Of a stretch of DNA of 22,646 bases, positions 1 to 7,188 are shown one piece after another; the first letter of the stretch is position 1, and each line of letters begins with the position of its first letter. Made by a program: the position numbers and the translations under genes. The DNA is taken from positions 1-22,646 of the forward strand of contig DAOMQA010000027.1 in the NCBI GenBank assembly GCA_035445085.1. Reading direction: 5' to 3'. Source of the stretch: JBDHXE01 sp035445085. Its GTDB lineage: Bacteria; Bacteroidota; Ignavibacteria; Kapaibacteriales; UBA2268. The notes under the pieces were generated by a model that saw only the letters and a list, made by a program, of their open reading frames with translations, was not told the DNA's origin and ran no database searches.

Positions 1-1525
1 ATCCCAATAGTCCGCCGACGTAATCGCTTCCGCTAACTGCTCCGCTGCTGTAGCAGCTGATGACGCTGCCATCATTGTATCCCAATAGTCCGCCGACGTA
101 ATCGCTTCCGCTAACTGCTCCGCTGCTGTAGCAGCCGCTGACGCTGCCATCATTGTACCCCGATAGTCCGCCGACGTTATACTGTCCCTTAATATAAACA
201 TTTATAAGAGCTAAGCTGCCTATGCTACTGCCACTTCCAGTGCGTCCAAATAAACCGATATAACTAGTAGTTTCTCTTTTTATATATAAGTTAGATATAG
301 TATAGTTTTGACCATTGTAACTACCAGTAAAGTTTGTACCGCTGTTTCCTATTGGAGAAAAGCCATATTGGTCGTTGCCAGAAAATTCTACTGTGCCATT
401 ACCGTCCCAATCTACTTGGCTTGAGTCATCATTGAAGGCTATGTTAGCTGTTTGGACAAAGTGTTTGCCAGTCCAATCTCCGCTTGTATTGGAAAGCTCT
501 ATAAGGTCCGCTGTAGTGGCTATTTGGTAAGGAGTTCCAGAAGTGCCGTCGCCACCAGAGTATTTTTGCTCCAAGCCTGGTATTGGATTTACAGCTGGGT
601 CAGTTTCAGGCACGTCGTAAGTAAACGTCTTCAAATATGGATACGACCTATATTTGTTGCCACTACCTATATTCCAAGTAGTAGAAAAATCCCAGCCTGA
701 GAAAGTAGCTTGCGTTTTCATTTCTGTTGTAGTCTTGCCAGTACCACTAGCAGAGCTACTCTGTCCGCTTGTTTCTGTGTCCCAGTAGCAGCTGATGACG
801 GTGCCGCTCATATTCCATCCCACGAGTCCGCCGACTCCAGTGCTTCCGCTAACTGTCCCGCTACTGTAGCAGCCGCTGACGCTGCCATAGTTCCATCCCA
901 CGAGTCCGCCGACGTAATCGCTTCCGCTAACTGCTCCGCTGCTGTAGCAGCCGCTGACGCTGCCATTATCATTGAATCCCAATAGTCCGCCGACGTAATC
1001 GCTTCCGCTAACTGCTCCGCTGCTGTAGCAGCCGCTGACGCTGCCATCATTGTACCCCGATAGTCCGCCGACGTTATACTGTCCCTTAATATAAACATTT
1101 ATAAGAGCTAAGCTGCCTATGCTACTGCCACTTCCAGTGCGTCCAAATAAACCGATATAACTAGTAGTTTCTCTTTTTATATATAAGTTAGATATAGTAT
1201 AGTTTTGACCATTGTAACTACCAGTAAAGTTTGTACCGCTGTTTCCTATTGGAGAAAAGCCATATTGGTCGTTGCCAGAAAATTCTACTGTGCCATTACC
1301 GTCCCAATCTACTTGGCTTGAGTCATCATTGAAGGCTATGTTAGCTGTTTGGACAAAGTGTTTGCTCCAATCGCCGCTTGTATTGGCAAGCTCTATAAGG
1401 TCTGCTGTTTTTGATATTTGGTAAGGGTTCCCAGAAGTGCCGTCGCCACCAGAGTAAGTACCAGACAAGGCATTAATAGCCCCAAAGAGCAAGAAAAGCA
1501 ACCCTAATAATGTATATTTTTTCAT
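1..1525 (-). CDS. Secreted GLUG-repeat protein, 5' part (runs off the left edge)
   Basis: An uninterrupted frame runs from ATG at 1525-1523 to the left edge: 508 complete codons and no stop, so the 3' end is missing. Residues 1-20 form a signal peptide (two Lys, a Leu/Phe-rich core, then INALS). The mature part has two modules offset by about 299 residues. Each opens with YSGGDGTSG.PYQI and ADLIEL, continues with a region containing FTGSYNGQNYTISNLYI and GLFGRTG, and ends in 26-27-residue GLUG units of the type VGGLLGYNDGSVSGCYSSG. The first module closes with CYWDTETSGQ, GTGKTT and a linker; the second is cut after at least three units. GLUG motifs are typical of large secreted or surface beta-helix-like proteins, so an adhesion or cell-surface role is likely (inference). 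No C-terminal sorting signal can be judged. Base composition is far more GC-rich than the neighbours because of Gly/Ser/Ala repeats. An AAGGAG ribosome site and a promoter element precede it. Confidence 0.9.
   Translation of the reverse strand, partial: MKKYTLLGLLFLLFGAINALSGTYSGGDGTSGNPYQISKTADLIELANTSGDWSKHFVQTANIAFNDDSSQVDWDGNGTVEFSGNDQYGFSPIGNSGTNFTGSYNGQNYTISNLYIKRETTSYIGLFGRTGSGSSIGSLALINVYIKGQYNVGGLSGYNDGSVSGCYSSGAVSGSDYVGGLLGFNDNGSVSGCYSSGAVSGSDYVGGLVGWNYGSVSGCYSSGTVSGSTGVGGLVGWNMSGTVISCYWDTETSGQSSSASGTGKTTTEMKTQATFSGWDFSTTWNIGSGNKYRSYPYLKTFTYDVPETDPAVNPIPGLEQKYSGGDGTSGTPYQIATTADLIELSNTSGDWTGKHFVQTANIAFNDDSSQVDWDGNGTVEFSGNDQYGFSPIGNSGTNFTGSYNGQNYTISNLYIKRETTSYIGLFGRTGSGSSIGSLALINVYIKGQYNVGGLSGYNDGSVSGCYSSGAVSGSDYVGGLLGYNDGSVISCYSSGAVSGSDYVGGLLG
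11..176 (-). repeat. GLUG-unit tandem array of module 2 (cut by the window edge)
   Basis: The anchor TCCGCCGACG recurs at 11, 89 and 167 with exact 78-base spacing. One unit encodes GSVISC instead of GSVSGC. The array continues beyond base 1, so the number of units is unknown. Confidence 0.85.
79..468. repeat. 390-bp perfect direct repeat, copy A
   Basis: Bases 79-468 read identically to 976-1365, offset by 897 bases (299 codons, so the frame is kept). It covers the start of the second-module GLUG array and the domain before it. Immediately outside the repeat the copies diverge by substitutions and a 3-base difference. I compared the copies line by line and found no mismatch. Confidence 0.92.
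827..1073 (-). repeat. GLUG-unit tandem array of module 1
   Basis: The anchor TCCGCCGAC recurs at 827, 905, 986 and 1064, spacings 78, 81 and 78 bases (26 or 27 codons). On the minus strand each unit encodes VGGL.G followed by GSVSGCYSSG and a Ser/Gly-rich stretch. The units are nearly identical at DNA level, which makes slippage or recombination likely. Confidence 0.85.
976..1365. repeat. 390-bp perfect direct repeat, copy B
   Basis: This is the partner of 79-468, lying in the first module of the GLUG protein. Identity includes synonymous positions, which points to recent duplication or gene conversion rather than protein-level selection alone. Confidence 0.92.
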
Positions 1526-1532
1526 AAATACA

Positions 1533-1538
1533 CTCCTT
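1533..1538 (-). promoter_or_regulatory. Ribosome binding site of the GLUG gene
   Basis: On the minus strand the sequence AAAGGAGTGTATTT precedes the ATG at 1525, giving AAGGAG with 7 bases between it and the start. This is one of the clearest Shine-Dalgarno sites in the window and supports the chosen start. Confidence 0.7.
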
Positions 1539-1565
1539 TATTTAAAATTTAAAACCACTAATTTT

Positions 1566-1573
1566 CAAATATA
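1566..1573 (-). promoter_or_regulatory. Bacteroidetes-type -7 element TATATTTG before the GLUG gene
   Basis: The minus strand reads TATATTTG, an exact match to TAnnTTTG, 40 bases upstream of the ATG at 1525. The predicted transcript start leaves a leader of roughly 30-35 bases that holds the ribosome site. No convincing -33 TTTG is visible, so confidence is moderate. Confidence 0.5.
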
Positions 1574-1673
1574 AATAAAAGTAAATAAATATAATATAAA
1601 AATATATTCTTTTATCTTTGTTGATAATATTTACTATCTTATCTATTAGGTATCAAAGTTTTATAAGCAAAGT

Positions 1674-1702
1674 TTTGTATTTTAGAATTTTAATTATATT
1701 TG
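1674..1702 (+). promoter_or_regulatory. Candidate promoter abutting the urea transporter start
   Basis: TTTG at 1674-1677 and TATATTTG at 1695-1702 are 17 bases apart and fit the Bacteroidetes -33/-7 pattern. The -7 element ends only three bases before ATG 1706, so a transcript from it would be leaderless or nearly so. A second -7-like element (TATCTTTG, 1613-1620) lies further upstream without a clear -33 partner and is the alternative. Confidence 0.4.
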
Positions 1703-1705
1703 TTT

Positions 1706-2608
1706 ATGCTAAAAGATATAAAGAAAGTCTTAGATAGGATAGTGTTGTTCAGATCTGTTTTGAATGGCTTTAGCCAAATATTCCTGATAGAAAATAGCTT
1801 GTCGGGGCTACTTATAATTTTAGGATTATTTATAAACAATTGGAAGATTGCTGTGATTGCTGTGATAGCTGACATTTGCGGCATTACCACCGCTAAAGCA
1901 CTAAAATACAATGAAAGTCAAATTCAATCTGGCATTTATGGTTTTAGTGCCATTTTAGTAGCAGTTGCACTTTCGAGTTTCTTTAACATCACCCTACTAT
2001 TATTCATGATTATATTAATTGGTGCAAGTTTAGCTAGCATTTTACAACATTTCTTTCTAAAAAAAGCAATACCCGCATTTACATTCCCGTTTATTATTGT
2101 TACTTGGGTTTTATATTATTTGATTACCATATATTATAGCTTTGTAGTAAAACCACCTACATTTATTGATAATTCTGTTGCGTTTGATTTTTTCCGATCT
2201 ACGATATTAGCTTATGGCGAAGTTATATTTCAAAATACCCTTATTGCAAGCATACTATTCATATTAGCTATATTGATAGATAAGCCTAAAGCTTTTCTTT
2301 ATACTTTCATATCATCTATTCTACTTACTTCTATTGTACTTATATTATCTTACCCTCATTATTTAATCAATGAAGGCATCTATGGCAATGAAGGCATCTA
2401 TGGCTTTAATGCTATTTTGACAGTAATGGCAATTTATAACAATAATAATAAAAATCTAATCTGGACAGCTATTGGGATAATCATTACTTTATTGACTCAA
2501 ATTATTTTACTACAGTATAATGTCTTTACGGCTTTTGGTGGCGTACTTACCTTCCCTTTTGTTTTAACTACTTGGCTTATTCTTTTCTTGCAAAAAAGGA
2601 TAAGGTAA
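1706..2608 (+). CDS. Urea transporter (UT/Yut family)
   Basis: This integral membrane protein of 300 residues has about ten hydrophobic segments and the two-fold internal repeat of the urea transporter family. The paired signatures are visible: QSGIYGFSAILVA with FTFPFIIVTW in the first half, and EGIYGFNAILT with LTFPFVLTTWLILF in the second. These line the two halves of the urea channel, which lets urea pass through the inner membrane down its gradient. The ATG at 1706 is preferred over an in-frame TTG at 1700, because that TTG lies inside the TATATTTG promoter-like element. An in-frame 18-base tandem duplication adds NEGIYG just before the second pore motif. No urease genes are in the window, so the fate of the urea cannot be read here. 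The gene stands alone, divergent from the GLUG gene. Identification is from motifs only. Confidence 0.85.
   Translation: MLKDIKKVLDRIVLFRSVLNGFSQIFLIENSLSGLLIILGLFINNWKIAVIAVIADICGITTAKALKYNESQIQSGIYGFSAILVAVALSSFFNITLLLFMIILIGASLASILQHFFLKKAIPAFTFPFIIVTWVLYYLITIYYSFVVKPPTFIDNSVAFDFFRSTILAYGEVIFQNTLIASILFILAILIDKPKAFLYTFISSILLTSIVLILSYPHYLINEGIYGNEGIYGFNAILTVMAIYNNNNKNLIWTAIGIIITLLTQIILLQYNVFTAFGGVLTFPFVLTTWLILFLQKRIR
2369..2404 (+). repeat. 18-bp perfect tandem duplication inside the urea transporter
   Basis: AATGAAGGCATCTATGGC occurs twice back to back (2369-2386 and 2387-2404). It encodes NEGIYG-NEGIYG in front of FNAIL, so part of the second pore motif is doubled without a frame change. 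Confidence 0.95.
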
Positions 2609-2840
2609 TAAATGAATTGTTATATAAGTGTCAATTAATTTATGAATTTTCAAATATTTGATTAGGTGATTTAGAATTAATAAAACTGTTTAACTATCCT
2701 CTATAAAAATAATAGCAGTCAAGATTAAATTTTAATATAAGCATATATAAATTTATGAAATATAGAACAGAACATCGTTATATTTCAAGTTCTAACACAT
2801 TAAGCATAACAGACTTACACCTAAATTAATTTATTTTCAT

Positions 2841-2871
2841 TTTGATTAAAAAAGCAATTTACTTACTTTTG
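2841..2871 (+). promoter_or_regulatory. Promoter of the ClC gene (TTTG-N19-TACTTTTG)
   Basis: TTTG at 2841-2844 is followed after exactly 19 bases by TACTTTTG at 2864-2871, matching the Bacteroidetes -33 TTTG and -7 TAnnTTTG elements in sequence and spacing. It would give an untranslated leader of more than 100 bases before the ClC start. It is the best two-part promoter in the window. Confidence 0.55.
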
Positions 2872-2959
2872 AAATTCGTTTAAAATTAATATACTTCAAT
2901 TATTGTTTTATTAATGTAGTTTAAATTTTAAAAATTGATAAAATCATAATTAGGGTTAG

Positions 2960-2974
2960 TGATATTAAATATCA
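2960..2974. promoter_or_regulatory. Inverted repeat TGATAT-TAA-ATATCA in the ClC leader
   Basis: This perfect 6-bp inverted repeat with a 3-base centre ends 16 bases before a possible GTG start and 34 before the ATG. It could be an operator or a weak hairpin in the long leader. In such AT-rich DNA it may also be chance. Confidence 0.25.
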
Positions 2975-3008
2975 TAAAAAATAAATTAAAGTGGAAATAT
3001 TAAAGAAA

Positions 3009-4877
3009 ATGTTAAATAAAGGTATACCGGTATCAGTCTCATTAAAGCCAACACTTCAAAAGGAACATCTGCACAGCAAAAACAAGTATAATAAATTAAG
3101 ATTACTTAGATTATCAGCTTACGCTGTGTTTATAGCTCTTTTAATTAGTTTTATTGCTAAATTTTTAGTTAATTTAATTAATATGATTAATAATGCATCA
3201 TTTTACGGAGTGTTATCTATAGAGCATACAAACCCTACGGCAAGTGTTTTTGGCTGGTTAATTATTTTCATACCTGCCTTAGGAGGCTTAATTGTTGGGC
3301 TAATGGCTTTGTATGGCTCTAAGGCGATACGTGGGCATGGTATTCCTGAAGCTATGGAGCAAATTTTAACCAACCAAAGTAAAATTAAGCCGTCGATTAC
3401 GTTTCTGAAACCAATATCATCAGCTATTTCTATTGGGACGGGTGGCCCATTTGGTGCAGAAGGTCCAATTATAGCAACAGGTGGTGCCTTAGGCTCTACT
3501 TTAGGGCAAATTTTACAAATTACTCCAAATGAACGTAAAATATTGTTAGCATCTGGAGCAACTGCTGGTATGGCAGCAATTTTTGGTAGCCCTGTAGCTT
3601 CAATATTATTAGCTATTGAATTGCTATTATTTGAATTTTCTCCTCGCTCCTTTATTCCAGTTGCCTTAGCTTGCGTTACGGGTGCAGCTGGTCATCATTT
3701 ACTTTTTGGACATAATGTAGTCTTCCCAATGGCTACTGAGATACAAACAGCATCTAATTTAGCTTTATTCTTTTATAGTATTATGGGTATAGCTATGGGG
3801 CTACTTTCTATCCTAACTACTAAAATTGTATATTGGATAGAAGATATGTTCGAAAAGCTACCCGTTCATTGGTGTTTGTGGCCCGCAATAGGTGGTTTAG
3901 TTGTTGGTGTTATTGGATATTATGATCCACGTACATTAGGGGTAGGATATTATAATATTACAGATGTGCTCTCGGGTAATATGACAATGCAATTAGTTGT
4001 TTCATTGTGTTTGTTAAAATTTACTTCGTGGGCAATATCCTTAGGTAGTGGTACTTCTGGTGGTACATTAGCTCCCTTGCTTACTATAGGTGGTGCAATT
4101 GGCGTCATACTTGGCAGTATTGGTATATATTGGTTCCCTGATATCGGAATAACTTTACCTCTATCTGCCCTTGTTGGTATGTCGGCTATGTTTGCTGGCG
4201 CATCGCGTGCTTTTCTTACTTCGATTGTTTTTGCCATGGAAACGACAGGGCAGGCAAATGCTTTTCTGCCTTTACTTGCTACTTGTACTACTGCTTATTT
4301 CGTATCTTATTTCCTAATGGATAATACCATTATGACCGAAAAAATTGCACGTCGGGGTATTTATACTCCTAATTCTTATGAACCAGATATTTTGGAAAAA
4401 ACAAAAGTAAGCCAAGTAGAAAATGATAATAGTATCATCATAAGTAGTAATATGAAAATAAGCGAAGTTCGAAACTGGCTAGAGCAAGAAACGGATATGA
4501 TGTCTAACTACTTTATTATTGCTGACGCTAATGGGGAATACATTGGCTTATTAAGCAACACTACTTTATTTAGCGCCCACCACGATACAGACAAGGAAGT
4601 TGGTACTTTAGTAAAACGTAAGAATCTATCTGTAAGTCCAGACGATTCTTTAAAAATTGCTGTTGAGATTATGGCAAAAGAGAATGTAGATATTTTACCT
4701 ATTATTTCAGACAAATCAATTGATGGTATTTTAAGCTATCAAAATCTTATCTCTGTTTATAAAAACGGTATAGACGAGAATGAAACAAAAGAGAAACATA
4801 TTTCACTTAGCAGACGTAGTTTGAAGATGTTAGTAAAAGGTCAAAAACTTATATCTATATTTAAAGGTAAAAAATAG
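3009..4877 (+). CDS. ClC-family chloride channel/transporter with CBS pair
   Basis: The protein belongs to the ClC family, moving chloride (or a similar anion) across the inner membrane, coupled or not to protons. Counting from the GTG at 2991 (628 residues; 622 from the preferred ATG at 3009), the signatures are GHGIPE (115-120), GTGGPFGAEGPI (149-160) with gating Glu158, and GSGTSGGTLAP (352-361). A cytoplasmic CBS-domain pair follows at about 465-590, with a basic tail. Where E. coli ClC has the two Glu of its proton pathway, this protein has AIELLL, so only the first is kept. GHGIPE instead of GSGIP puts His where the E. coli enzyme has its chloride-binding Ser. Both features fit the CBS-containing bacterial ClC subgroup more than E. 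coli ClcA. CBS domains may sense nucleotides (inference). The methyltransferase gene follows immediately. Confidence 0.9.
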   Translation: MLNKGIPVSVSLKPTLQKEHLHSKNKYNKLRLLRLSAYAVFIALLISFIAKFLVNLINMINNASFYGVLSIEHTNPTASVFGWLIIFIPALGGLIVGLMALYGSKAIRGHGIPEAMEQILTNQSKIKPSITFLKPISSAISIGTGGPFGAEGPIIATGGALGSTLGQILQITPNERKILLASGATAGMAAIFGSPVASILLAIELLLFEFSPRSFIPVALACVTGAAGHHLLFGHNVVFPMATEIQTASNLALFFYSIMGIAMGLLSILTTKIVYWIEDMFEKLPVHWCLWPAIGGLVVGVIGYYDPRTLGVGYYNITDVLSGNMTMQLVVSLCLLKFTSWAISLGSGTSGGTLAPLLTIGGAIGVILGSIGIYWFPDIGITLPLSALVGMSAMFAGASRAFLTSIVFAMETTGQANAFLPLLATCTTAYFVSYFLMDNTIMTEKIARRGIYTPNSYEPDILEKTKVSQVENDNSIIISSNMKISEVRNWLEQETDMMSNYFIIADANGEYIGLLSNTTLFSAHHDTDKEVGTLVKRKNLSVSPDDSLKIAVEIMAKENVDILPIISDKSIDGILSYQNLISVYKNGIDENETKEKHISLSRRSLKMLVKGQKLISIFKGKK

Positions 4878-4883
4878 AACTAT

Positions 4884-5531
4884 TTGAACTCTAAATGGTT
4901 ACATAATATTCAATCAACGTTGTTTGATAGCAATGGTGATTTGCAAGCAAATTCCAGCAAGCGGCATTCAGAATTTGTTAAGATTATTGCTATGCAATCT
5001 ACGGATTATAATAATAGATTTCAAAATTTAACCTTATACTATTCATTTGCAGACAGCCCCTTCGGCTGGCTAATTATAGCCAATAATGAAGTAGGGATAT
5101 GTTATTTGGCTTTTGAAGATAACAGAGACAAAGCTAAAGATACTATGGCTAAGCATTTTCCTAACGCAACATTTCATTTGAAGAGCAACGATATGCAAAG
5201 AAATTGCTTATCAATATTTAATTTTAAATGGAATGAGTTGCAAACTACCAATTTATATATAAAGGGAACTGATTTTCAAATAGGTGTATGGAATGCCTTG
5301 CTTGATATACCAATATCTAACATAGCAACTTACGGCGAAATTGCCAACATTATAGGAGACCCAAAGGCTTCACGTGCCGTCGGTACGGCTATTGGAGATA
5401 ATCCAATAGCATATATTATTCCTTGCCATCGTGTAGTACGTGCCGATGGAAAGATAGGTAATTATATGTGGGGACAAGAAATAAAGCGCAACATCCTATC
5501 ATTTGAAAGAACATATAATTTAAGCAAATAG
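4884..5531 (+). CDS. O6-alkylguanine-DNA methyltransferase, Ada/Ogt-like
   Basis: This is a suicide DNA-repair protein that takes the alkyl group from O6-alkylguanine onto a cysteine. The active site is IPCHRVVRADG with Cys181; ASRAVGTAIGDNP and the DNA-binding helix region FQIGVWNALLDIP and ATYGEIA precede it. Length is 215 residues from TTG 4884, the first possible start after the in-frame ClC stop at 4875-4877. An ATG at 4992 would give 179 residues. I prefer the TTG because residues 25-41 (KRHSEFVKIIAMQSTDY) look like the tail of the AraC-type helix-turn-helix that precedes the methyltransferase domain in Ada-like proteins, while the rest of that domain is missing. It may therefore be an N-terminally truncated Ada-like protein without transcription-factor function. 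It shares frame with ClC and lies 6 bases behind its stop, so translation is probably coupled. Confidence 0.85.
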   Translation: MNSKWLHNIQSTLFDSNGDLQANSSKRHSEFVKIIAMQSTDYNNRFQNLTLYYSFADSPFGWLIIANNEVGICYLAFEDNRDKAKDTMAKHFPNATFHLKSNDMQRNCLSIFNFKWNELQTTNLYIKGTDFQIGVWNALLDIPISNIATYGEIANIIGDPKASRAVGTAIGDNPIAYIIPCHRVVRADGKIGNYMWGQEIKRNILSFERTYNLSK

Positions 5532-5557
5532 AGCATTAACCTAAAAAGGCTAAGCAG

Positions 5558-6058
5558 CTATATCGCATCAAACTGTATTTCTTCAAATTCACCTTTTTCC
5601 TTATTTTTTCTACAATTATCCCAATTAAATACTCTGCCATTCATTGCTACATATACTCCAGACTTTAGTGTCTGTACAAATGCTACTGCGGCACCAAGAT
5701 TAAACAAACCGTCTGAAGAACCAAATTTATAGGGGATCATTGCACCAGTTAGCACAATTGTCTTATTGATTTGTTTATTTGCTATCACTTTTGCAGTATC
5801 AACCATCGTGTCGGTACCATGTGTAACAATGATCATATCTTCGTCTGCTTTCTCACAATTTAGTGCAATTAACTCTCTATCACTGTCTGTCAGTTCTGTG
5901 CTATCTATTAGCATTAAGGTTGTAGTAGAGACATTTACTTTTGCTCTTCCAAGTTTTAGCATTTCATTAATATGTGTATCTTTAAAATATAATGAACCAT
6001 TAATTTCATTATATTCTTTATCGAAAGTTCCCCCAGTAACAAACAATCTAATAGCCAT
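5558..6058 (-). CDS. Short asparaginase-domain protein
   Basis: The 166 residues correspond to the N-terminal, active-site-bearing domain of L-asparaginase. Visible elements are LFVTGGTFD (Thr11, nucleophile position), VTHGTDTM (Thr82, Asp83) and KTIVLTGAMIP (Lys99) followed by SSDGLFNLGAA. These match the catalytic Thr/Thr-Asp/Lys set of E. coli AnsA/AnsB. The whole C-terminal domain (about 150 residues) is absent, but the end is clean. Standalone half-length asparaginase-domain proteins are known in databases, so this need not be a pseudogene; activity on asparagine is uncertain. The ATG at 6058 fits the conserved start; an upstream extension to 6115 adds 19 residues of non-conserved, hydrophobic sequence. 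It has no signal peptide, so it is cytoplasmic. It converges with the methyltransferase gene, 26 bases apart. Confidence 0.8.
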   Translation of the reverse strand: MAIRLFVTGGTFDKEYNEINGSLYFKDTHINEMLKLGRAKVNVSTTTLMLIDSTELTDSDRELIALNCEKADEDMIIVTHGTDTMVDTAKVIANKQINKTIVLTGAMIPYKFGSSDGLFNLGAAVAFVQTLKSGVYVAMNGRVFNWDNCRKNKEKGEFEEIQFDAI

Positions 6059-6168
6059 AATTGTCTCAATTTTATAATCTAAAATGTTATATAGAACGAT
6101 ATAAATTAAATTCAATTATTAATAATTGATTAAGTATATTTTCTTAACTTGATTCCTTCTATTTATTT

Positions 6169-6176
6169 TATATTTG
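6169..6176 (+). promoter_or_regulatory. -7 element TATATTTG with upstream TTG
   Basis: TATATTTG lies at 6169-6176, with TTG at 6149-6151 (17 bases before it). It is 21 bases upstream of ATG 6198. It overlaps a possible TTG start at 6174, which argues for the ATG as the real start of the following gene. Confidence 0.55.
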
Positions 6177-6197
6177 TATAATTATATTAGGAAGAAT

Positions 6198-6680
6198 ATG
6201 AAAACTTTGATTTTATCTATATTATTGATAGCTTATACTTGTATTGGTTTGTACTCACAAGACGATGGCGGTTTACAAAAATCTAACCTCAAAAATCCAG
6301 CAAACTCTTTGCAATATAATGACATTGACACCAAAATAACTAAGAATATTAGCTTTTTCTTTGGTCAAGTAATTAAAAAGGATATTGATAACGGCTTTGA
6401 CCAGATTCTTCAAAATAGTCCCTTATTAACACGTAGAGAAGATGTAAAAAATCTTAAAGAACAAACAAAGCGTTCAATAGATATCTATGGTGAAATACTT
6501 TCATTCGAGTTTGTTTCGGCAGAGATAGTAACTAATTCGTATATTAGACTTAGATATCTTGGTTTGCATTCTTATTATCCAATGAGGTGGGTTTTTACTT
6601 ATTATAAATCTCCTGACAAGGGTTGGTTAATAACAAATATTAAGTTTGATGATTTAAGTGAAAACTTCTTTACTGATTAG
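6198..6680 (+). CDS. Exported hypothetical protein, possibly NTF2-like
   Basis: The 160-residue product starts with MKTLILSILLIAY and a hydrophobic stretch ending near GLYSQ, a standard signal peptide; a periplasmic location is likely. After a short linker, the mature part (about 40-160) has helix-rich sequence, then alternating strands ending in MRWVFTYYKSPDKGW and ITNIKFDD. This resembles the end of small NTF2-like exported domains (DUF4783-type) of Bacteroidota; the assignment is tentative. The ATG at 6198 is preferred because AGGAAG lies just in front and the promoter element at 6169-6176 overlaps the longer reading. Its stop overlaps the stop of the convergent next gene by four bases. 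No partner suggests a function. Confidence 0.75.
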   Translation: MKTLILSILLIAYTCIGLYSQDDGGLQKSNLKNPANSLQYNDIDTKITKNISFFFGQVIKKDIDNGFDQILQNSPLLTRREDVKNLKEQTKRSIDIYGEILSFEFVSAEIVTNSYIRLRYLGLHSYYPMRWVFTYYKSPDKGWLITNIKFDDLSENFFTD

Positions 6681-7114
6681 GGTGTTTTATTAAATATTGG
6701 AAAACTATATTCAATGTACCCACTTTCATTAACTTGAGGGGTAGCATGGCCTTCAGTAACAAGTTGATTTAAAATTTCTTCTGTTTGACTCTGCTCTAAA
6801 TTGAGAATAATTGATGTTTCTATAATATTAAGCAATCCGTTCTGTTCGCGTGCCAAACGAAGAATCATTGTTTCGTAATATTGCTTAAGTGCCAATTTTG
6901 CTTTCTTGGTGGATTTTTTAAACAATTTGTACCCAAAAAAGCCAAGCGGTCCTCCTATCACTAAACCTATAATAGCCCCCGTTAAACCACTCGTATCTGT
7001 TGTTATAAGTAAGTCGGCAACTCCAGATACTGCAAATATAACACCATAGGACATCATTAAGTAGGCAAGAATCTTAGAGCCTATAAATTTTTTTGGTTTT
7101 TCTTGGCTATTCAT
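6677..7114 (-). CDS. Two-helix membrane protein with winged-helix-like C-terminus
   Basis: The gene encodes 145 residues from ATG 7114. A longer reading to a TTG at 7213 would run through the promoter of the divergent gene and is less likely. Two membrane segments are visible: about residues 15-36 and 42-62, the second Gly-rich (GAIIGLVIGG). A basic stretch (KKSTKKAKLALK) suggests that the following part is cytoplasmic. Residues about 75-140 read as helices and a beta wing (RLAREQNGLLNIIETSI, EEILNQLVTEGHA, GYIEYSFP), compatible with a winged-helix domain of the type used to bind DNA or proteins. I do not recognise a named family. A near-match -7 element (GATATTTG on the minus strand, 7141-7148) lies upstream. 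Confidence 0.65.
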   Translation of the reverse strand: MNSQEKPKKFIGSKILAYLMMSYGVIFAVSGVADLLITTDTSGLTGAIIGLVIGGPLGFFGYKLFKKSTKKAKLALKQYYETMILRLAREQNGLLNIIETSIILNLEQSQTEEILNQLVTEGHATPQVNESGYIEYSFPIFNKTP

Positions 7115-7180
7115 AACAATCAAACAATTAATTAATACTGCAAATATCTGAATATTTTTTTTTCTGAGCAAGTTATTTAT

Positions 7181-7188
7181 TAGTTTTG
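7181..7188 (+). promoter_or_regulatory. -7 element TAGTTTTG of the GS-like gene
   Basis: This exact TAnnTTTG match lies 48 bases before ATG 7237. That distance is close to those of the other elements in this window. No -33 TTTG is visible. Confidence 0.4.

Larger units (their letters stand above)
2609..2990. other. 382-base AT-rich non-coding stretch between urea transporter and ClC gene
   Basis: No supportable gene is present. The only short frame I found (24 codons, 2755-2829) has no ribosome site. The stretch holds a good promoter (2841-2871) and a small inverted repeat (2960-2974), listed separately. A ten-base palindrome CAAATATTTG lies near 2650. I see no GC-rich intrinsic terminator for the urea transporter. 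Confidence 0.6.

Noticed and set aside
808..1098. A minus-strand Ala-rich reading (MAASAAATAAEQLAEAITSAD repeats) and plus-strand readings at 452-700 and 710-985
   Set aside because: They are alternate frames of the GLUG gene. Repeat units of 78/81 bases, multiples of three, keep any stop-free frame open. The GLUG frame has a signal peptide, a ribosome site and recognisable motifs.
1..1098. Regular 78-base repeats as a CRISPR array
   Set aside because: The units are translated GLUG repeats. There are no distinct spacers, and the similarity covers the whole unit.
1526..1705. Possible attachment site or mobile-element border next to the GC-rich GLUG gene
   Set aside because: There are no terminal inverted repeats, target duplications, integrase or transposase. 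The composition shift is explained by Gly/Ser/Ala repeat codons.
2755..2829. A 24-codon frame in the non-coding stretch before the ClC gene
   Set aside because: It has no ribosome site, and its composition is that of the flanking AT-rich DNA.
3950..4237. Antisense readings inside ClC, smc, mreB, fmt and GS-like genes
   Set aside because: They are shadow frames of well-supported genes without signals of their own.
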